Assembly (NCBI RefSeq): GCF_003672135.1
Contig: NC_039517.1
Coordinates: 868,001-932,000 of the forward strand
Direction: 5' to 3'
Source of the DNA: Ooceraea biroi
Lineage: Eukaryota; Arthropoda; Insecta; Hymenoptera; Formicidae
Length of the DNA: 64,000 nucleotides
Each line of letters begins with the position of its first letter. The stretch's first letter is position 1. Shown piece by piece: positions 57,836-64,000 of the stretch. The translations under genes and the position numbers were made by a program. The notes under the pieces were generated by a model that made no database searches, was not told the origin of the DNA, and worked only from the letters and a program-made list of their open reading frames with translations.

Positions 57836-60800
57836 TATTAAGTTTACGTATGATCTCGTAAGTTCATGATGTAATTTAAGCCACTGTGAAACGACTTAAT
57901 GTTACACTTTTATCAATTAATAGTTTTTAAATAATTATGCGAGCATATTGCATATGAATTTTAATAAAACAGTTGTCATAAACGGAAGTCAGCTGAAATG
58001 CGAATATTTGGTGGTGAATGTGTTGAAAATGGTTAACTTTATAGTCTGATACTCTGTTAATAAAGTGTAATATCAAGTTGTTCGCTACATTAATTAATGC
58101 ACTCTTGATGCTTTTGTTCCCTTACGCTTTTACGTGATTATCATAGTCATTATCGATGACCCCGTCATGGCAATGAATGCGTTAACACGAGCTGCACAAA
58201 TGACTGCTATTAAAATTTTACCTCAAAGTCACAGCGTGACAGGAACAGGGTTAAATGCGCATTAGCTTCGGTCGAAAACAAAAATCGCATTTTTTTTATT
58301 GAACAGATAATAACCGTGATTGATGATTGATGTCGCAATTGACGTCGTTCCTATCGAATCGCGGGTTTGGAGAAACGCTTCAAGCTCGCCGAATACGATG
58401 CATCTGAAAACGCGCAGCGCCGCGCGCAATTGCGCAACGGACGCATTTGCATATACGAGGGAATATTATATCCATTCGCGCTTTGTGCGGCGCTCGAGGA
58501 TCCATATTGCCGTCTCGCTATCACCGTAGGTACCACCTTTGTAAGGACTCCATAACACGAAGAATAAACGCCGGAGAGAGAGAAAGAGAGAGAGTGAGAG
58601 AGTCCCGAACCCTCGATCGCGTCGCCGGGAAAGTGTGTCCAAATGATAAAAGAATATCTGCCGTTATAAAGGGAACGTGTCAAATTTCTCGTTGTATCGC
58701 AGGGGGAATCGGGGGTGCCCTTCGTCGATGAAAGGGATCGGAAGGGGGTAGGACGAGGAGAGACAGGCGCAACGAGAGAGGAAGAGAGATTGAAGCGTTT
58801 CACGTTCGTGGAGAGAATTCAAAGGCGTGGGATTTCACCTGCATAGGCGCGTCGCTCTTAGCGAAAAAAGGGAGAAAAAGCGTCGGAGGGATCCTGCCAC
58901 CGTCCTGCCGGGGTGACGTTCCTCCTCCCTAGGTGGCAGACCCATAAATAGTCCGGTTTTAGGTATTTAAGCGATAGATCATGTTTTAAACAAAAGTCGC
59001 GCTGATCCGCGCCACGGGATGCGTCATGGAGGAGGGCAGGGGGTGGACGGGGGTCACGCGAACGAGGAGAGAGAGAAAGAGAGAATTCCGTCGGATGGAG
59101 GGAGACGGTGCGAAGGGCCGGAGAACGTTGACAGAAAGAGAGAAAGAGAAGGAGAAAGAGACAAAACGAGAGAGGACTGTGAGGAGGGTGAGGGGAGAGG
59201 GAGGGAGGCAGGGCGGAGGGGCACGCCCTCGCTTTTGCGCTGAGCCGGTCCACCACCGGACCACCGACCCCATAAATCCTTCATCCAGCACCGAACGCTT
59301 CCATCCGCGCGGCTGTTTTCTAATATTTTGATTTATGCCGCTTTCGCTAGACTAATTTGGCTTTATTTGCGCGTTTAGGGATGAAATTTGTCCCACCGAC
59401 GCGTTCCACAGGGTGGTTTGGGCGCCCGGGACGCGGGGGTTACCGGGGGGGGTGTTCCAGTCGCTGGTTGTTCACAATGCGCGTCGAAGGAGAATCCGAG
59501 AGGATCGCTCACCGACGCACCATTGTTGCTGCACCGCGCCGTGTTGCGGGTGTTTTTTTATTGTTCGCCGTCACGGATGCACCGCGGAGGAGGCCTCGGC
59601 CCCGATCGAGGAAAAGAGACAGAGAAAGAGAGAGAAAGATAGACAGAGAAATGGAGGTGGTTGCGAAACCACCACGTCAATGGGACACCAAAGTATTTTC
59701 CAGTCGCACTCTCGAGGTGGTCTTCTCTAGTTTTCTCTCTCCTTTTCTCGAGAGAGAGAGAAAGGATGGACGAGCATCGAGCACCCCGGACGCCTTCACG
59801 GTCCAGCGCTGCCTCTGAATGCGCACTACCATTTCGATCCGAAATGCTAAACGTCCGCACGATGATTGCGCACATAGAATGCCGGAATCGTGCGAGCGCG
59901 AGAACGCCGAATCCCGGGACCCTGAATAGCATCACGAGCTGCTATTCTTAATAGGCTTAAATTAATTCTTTTTTTATTTTAATTACGCTTGCAACGCTGA
60001 AGAAGCTGCACGTTGTCTTTATTTGTAACACGTTTGTGACGCTTGACGTTTCTCTGTCCGAGTGGCTAAAAAGGGCCAGGAGCGTATCCGGCGCGGGAGA
60101 GGGGAGGAGTGGAAGTCGGGACATCACGGGGTGCAGCAACGAATCGTAAATTATTCTCGGTAACGTGGATCCGCTCGCGCTGCCGGGGTCGCGGGTACTT
60201 AGATTTAGACATCACGTGTACGCGTTGCAGAAGAGAGAAAGAAGAAAGGAAAGAAAGGGTGGGCGAAGAGGATGGTGGACTGCGTCTTTCTTTCTCTGTC
60301 CGGCGCGCTAAACTTCCGGGGGGTCCACGTGGCCGTGCCATTGTGTCGCGATGGCACTAATGATTCGTTCTGATCCGGTGTGACCCCCTCTTTAGGGGTC
60401 GCTTCCGCAAGATGAGGAGTCCCGCGACGTTTCGTGCGGATGGATCGCGCACCAGAGCGATGACTCCCAGGGGGTGACTTTCCGGTGGGGAGGCGAGCGA
60501 TTTCCAGAGGCTACCGACCGTAGAAGTGATCTCTGTATCTTTCTGGCTGACGTCAGGATTAGATTCGAATATAAAAGTTGGATTCGGAACCTTTCATAAC
60601 GCATTGGTTTTAATTCCTAGTTTTTTATGTTTAATTTCTGGATATCTAATTCACATAATTTGATTTTGTAATGTTATCTGTAAAACGAAGTTTATTTTAT
60701 AATAATTTATTATTTCGTCAGTTGCATGCTTCGTGATTTGCTGGTTCGTCGAAATAACATTGCCCACGGGATTCGATATATCTATTTTATTTACATTTAT

Positions 60801-63800
60801 TTACATAATATATTTTATTAATTTTATTATTATCTTTATTTTCAATATATCTAGTGACAATTTTGAGACTATAATTCATCTAGCCATGAGGGGAAAATTC
60901 TGAATTTTATTTACGAAAAAATTCTCGGCGGAGAAACTCGCTCCTGATCTGCCGACTATTTATTCTTCAAAAATGCCCGATTGAACTATTTCGCTATCCA
61001 GTCTCTCGCAATTATTGATTGACAAAGCTTGGTGACATAAAGTTATGAGCATTGGCGAATGCGCGTCCACTCTTGTGCGATCCTCGAAGGGTAATCACTT
61101 CTTCGGTGATCCGGGGGATGACTGGATGCTGTGTCGTCCACGGGGAAGTAATGGCTCGGTAATATGACGGGGGAGGCAAACACGCGCCGACCGGAAGCGA
61201 TTCAATCCAGGAACGGGGTCTCCTTTCGCTGTCACCGTTAATTTATCGTTCGGTAAATGACGCAGCTTATACTGCAGCGGAACGCGAAATCGCACAGGAA
61301 TACATACATACATATGTACATGCATATATATCAGGCCACGACGATCAGCGCTTGCGTCAATCTTTTATATCGATGTCGAGCCTTCTTATTTCTACACGAA
61401 AATTTCTATTTCATGTCCGTAAAGACAAAGAGAGTCTATCTTATCTTATGATAAAAATAAAAAAAGACAGAGTGATCCGTGATAACGGAATGCGTTAAAA
61501 CATAAAAAGGAGGAATTCGAAAATTCGAATTGAGACTGCAACGACGCTCCCGCGCGGCAGATCAGTCTCTCTCTCATTGTTGCAAGAAATCTCGCTCTAG
61601 GAGATTCTCGTTTACGAACAAATCGAACCACGGCCCATCTGCCCGGAGATTCTCCTGCTCGTTATGTCACTTTCTGTCGCGTCGCTGCTGCGGGCGACGC
61701 CGTTAAGCCGGGGGGTTGCGCGTCGAAGATTGACATGACAAAAATGCGGCAGCGCGTCCGTCGCATCTGCCTGTCGAAATCGAAGAAAGGGTTCGTGGAT
61801 TGGAGACGTAAACCTAGGAGCCTCGCGTGACACCAGGCGACGTTTTAACGGCGGTTAACAGCGCTTTTACGACAACTGAAGTTACTCGAACAGTGGACGA
61901 TGGTTCCGGGCGAAGACATAGGAAGAAGCGTCTCCTCGGACGGAGAACGGAGAACACCAACCGACGCGTCAGACTCCTTGGAAGCCTTTCGCGTTAAATT
62001 GGCCGGGCACAAGAGCTCTTGATGCATTCGAATCATTTTTTATCCCGCTTTCGCGGGACGCATCGACGGCCGAGGCGCGCGCGTCGTCCGAGGATTAATT
62101 TTACGGGCCGACGATCTTTTATCCGTTAAACGACGATGCGGTCTGCTGGCTGCTACGTTGAGGAAAACGAAAATCCTATTTGGACTTGAGAGGCGCACCA
62201 TGGGCCCGTCACGGCCCATGAAAGAATGGGCCGTCGTCCATCAGCTGGGCGTGGGCGTGCGCGGCCGTCCGTAATAAATTATTTAATTAGTACGGTATTT
62301 AATCAACGCTCTCTCTTCGCGCGCCCTCCGCGAACGTCGGACGGGCCCTTCGAGTCAGGAAAGAATGGAGAAGCTGAACGATTGCTGGGTCAATCGTGGA
62401 TCCGTGAAAACCGATATAGCTTCGGTCCAGCGAGGTAGATATTCTCGGTTTTCTCTTTTCGATAAACGGTTCGATGATGAATCGATCTATTTAATTTCTG
62501 AAATGTTCTTCTATAACGAAACCTCGGCTTGCTCAGAAAATTCTTTATATTAGATTATGCAACAAGTATAATAATTACGGATTCTTTCGACGAAACCGAA
62601 TCGGTTCACGCAATAAAATTTCGCTAATAATTTCTGTCGTAACGAGTTAATTCGCGCGCAATCGCGAATTAAAAATGCGCCGTGAGAATGATGGAAGCGC
62701 CAATCATCCTGCGCGCTTCCTTCGGCGAACTGCTCGATCAAGAGAGCCAGAGAAGAGCGAGTTAAGAGAGATTCTTGAATGATGGAGGAGAGAAGAAGAG
62801 GTGAATATGGGTGCCGCCGCCGCGTCCTGTTTCCGAATCCGGCGCTGAACCAGGGAATATCGGGATATAATACATTGAGGTCCAGACAGGCCTTGTTTAT
62901 AATGGGTTGAACAAGGGTGCTAGAAGCCAGTGGGGGCTCTGGCCCCCCTAAGGCGCGGGTCTTGTGGGCCCCCATAGGGACCGACGGTGTTAACCGGCGG
63001 GCAGTCTCACTAGAGTCGCTGTTTGCTCATGAGCCGCGCGTGGTATTTAGGGATAACAAGAGGGCCACTTCATCATCCGCAGGAACAACGACCCCACGAT
63101 CCTTCGCCCTTTCTCTTCACTCTCTCACTCTCTCTCGACTTCTCGACTTCTTTGCCTTTCCCCGTGTCCTCGTCTTTCTTCCTCCCACGATCACGCTCTT
63201 ATCCGTCTCCTCCGCTATTCTCGTTCGCTATCGTCCTTGCAAGACTCTTTGAAGCCTCACTTCTTTTCCATCGTATGGTCCACCTGGTAATTCCTCTTTT
63301 TCGCCAACCGAAACAATTGCGATTGCTAAATTTTCAAGGGCAGGAGCAAGGAATGAGAGAAATCGATACATATCGAGTCAATTATCAGATTGCGGATCAG
63401 TGATGAATGAACCGCTCATACTAAAAGTATCATCGGGCATGTCATGCATTAAAACGTTCATCGCATCGTGACGTTTCTAATAAACTGGTCACGCAACAAA
63501 CAGCCGGGCACGTCGAAAACCGTAAGCAGTAAGACTCGAGCAGCAAATCGATCAAAAACGATTAAGACTTCATTATCCTGAATCAGCATTATCAGACGTA
63601 ACATAAACCTAAACCTTGACCGCTTACTGTTCAAGTCTTAGTACGTGTCACCATACGTGTCATACTTGCGCGTCACTTCTGATCTATGCGATCCAACGAT
63701 CGTCCGACGATCATCATCTATGCGATCCGGATCGCAAACTTGGCGGACGGATAAGAACAGCTTGACCGGTCCCCGACTCGCTCGAAAAAAATGGATCGCT

Positions 63801-64000
63801 TCAGGGATGGACCTTCCTCCCCTCTGCGCCGCACCTTTTATGGTAATCCCTTGTTTATGCGTTGACAGTCGTTCGAGCTTCCGGAGAGAAAGAGGGAGGG
63901 AGGGAGAGAGAGAGAGAGAGAGAGAGGATGCGAGGGGTGAGAGAGGGGGAGGAGCGCGGGGAAAGTATGCAAATCCGTCCGGGTAGAGTCAAAGATTGAA
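57836..64000. other. Intergenic or intronic sequence to the window end
   Basis: GC-richer, purine/pyrimidine-biased sequence with GA-rich tracts (58577-58600, 59061-59210, 59616-59650, 63902-63927). Many short frames on both strands look compositional. I see no gene, RNA or element that I can support. Confidence 0.5.
63902..63927. repeat. (GA)n microsatellite
   Basis: Dinucleotide run in a purine-rich tract near the window end. Confidence 0.95.

Noticed and set aside
58858..59331. Overlapping 100-130 aa frames on both strands
   Set aside because: GA/CT-rich low-complexity sequence with all frames open; no splice or domain evidence.
1..64000. CRISPR arrays, bacterial operons, rRNA genes
   Set aside because: Introns, eukaryotic gene families and transposon types show this is animal nuclear DNA. 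The tandem repeats seen have no spacer-repeat pattern, and no rRNA sequence was recognised.

Overview
The window looks like nuclear DNA of an insect, most probably a hymenopteran and perhaps an ant. The protein-coding genes have short GT-AG introns. The non-coding DNA is AT-rich and carries many mariner-type and TTAA or TTA inverted-repeat elements, and a GC-richer, low-complexity stretch fills the right third. The organism call is inference from gene content and transposon style; no sequence here names the species.

Layout, left to right. (1) 67-774, minus: the complete gene for the mitochondrial ATP synthase delta subunit, next to a possible divergent 5' end on the plus strand. (2) About 2.3-13.0 kb: a tandem duplication of a PRDM13-like PR-domain zinc-finger gene, copy A at 3722-5708 and copy B at 9761-11813, both minus, including their flanks. 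Copy A has collected three transposable elements that copy B lacks: a TTA-flanked inverted-repeat element beside its stop codon, a TTAA-flanked hairpin MITE in intron 2, and a 2.3 kb mariner element upstream with an intact DD37D transposase. (3) 13-21.8 kb: a pogo-like deletion derivative and blocks of an approximately 118 bp satellite-like repeat. (4) 21.8-27.3 kb, minus: radial spoke head protein 3 (RSPH3), eight exons, with a long unrecognised N-terminal exon. (5) 28-35 kb: degenerate tandem repeats and two more inverted-repeat elements. (6) 35.7-44.3 kb: two head-to-head FBXO21-like genes. The plus-strand copy (618 aa) is full length. The minus-strand copy (353 aa) keeps the F-box and the YccV-like domain but has lost about 280 residues covering the transglutaminase-like SirB1 region, with its reading frame preserved. 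A third, 5'-only FBXO21 fragment and a solo LTR lie between them. (7) 44.3-64 kb: no confident gene. It holds microsatellites, one solo mariner end, another satellite block and one or two possible small exons; it could be intronic or intergenic.

The genes do not form a pathway. ATP synthase delta works in mitochondria, RSPH3 in ciliary and flagellar axonemes, PRDM13-like proteins in nuclear gene regulation and FBXO21 in SCF ubiquitin ligases. The main biological interest is local duplication followed by unequal evolution (PRDM13-like A versus B; FBXO21 full-length versus domain-deleted), with transposable elements concentrated on the more diverged or truncated partner.
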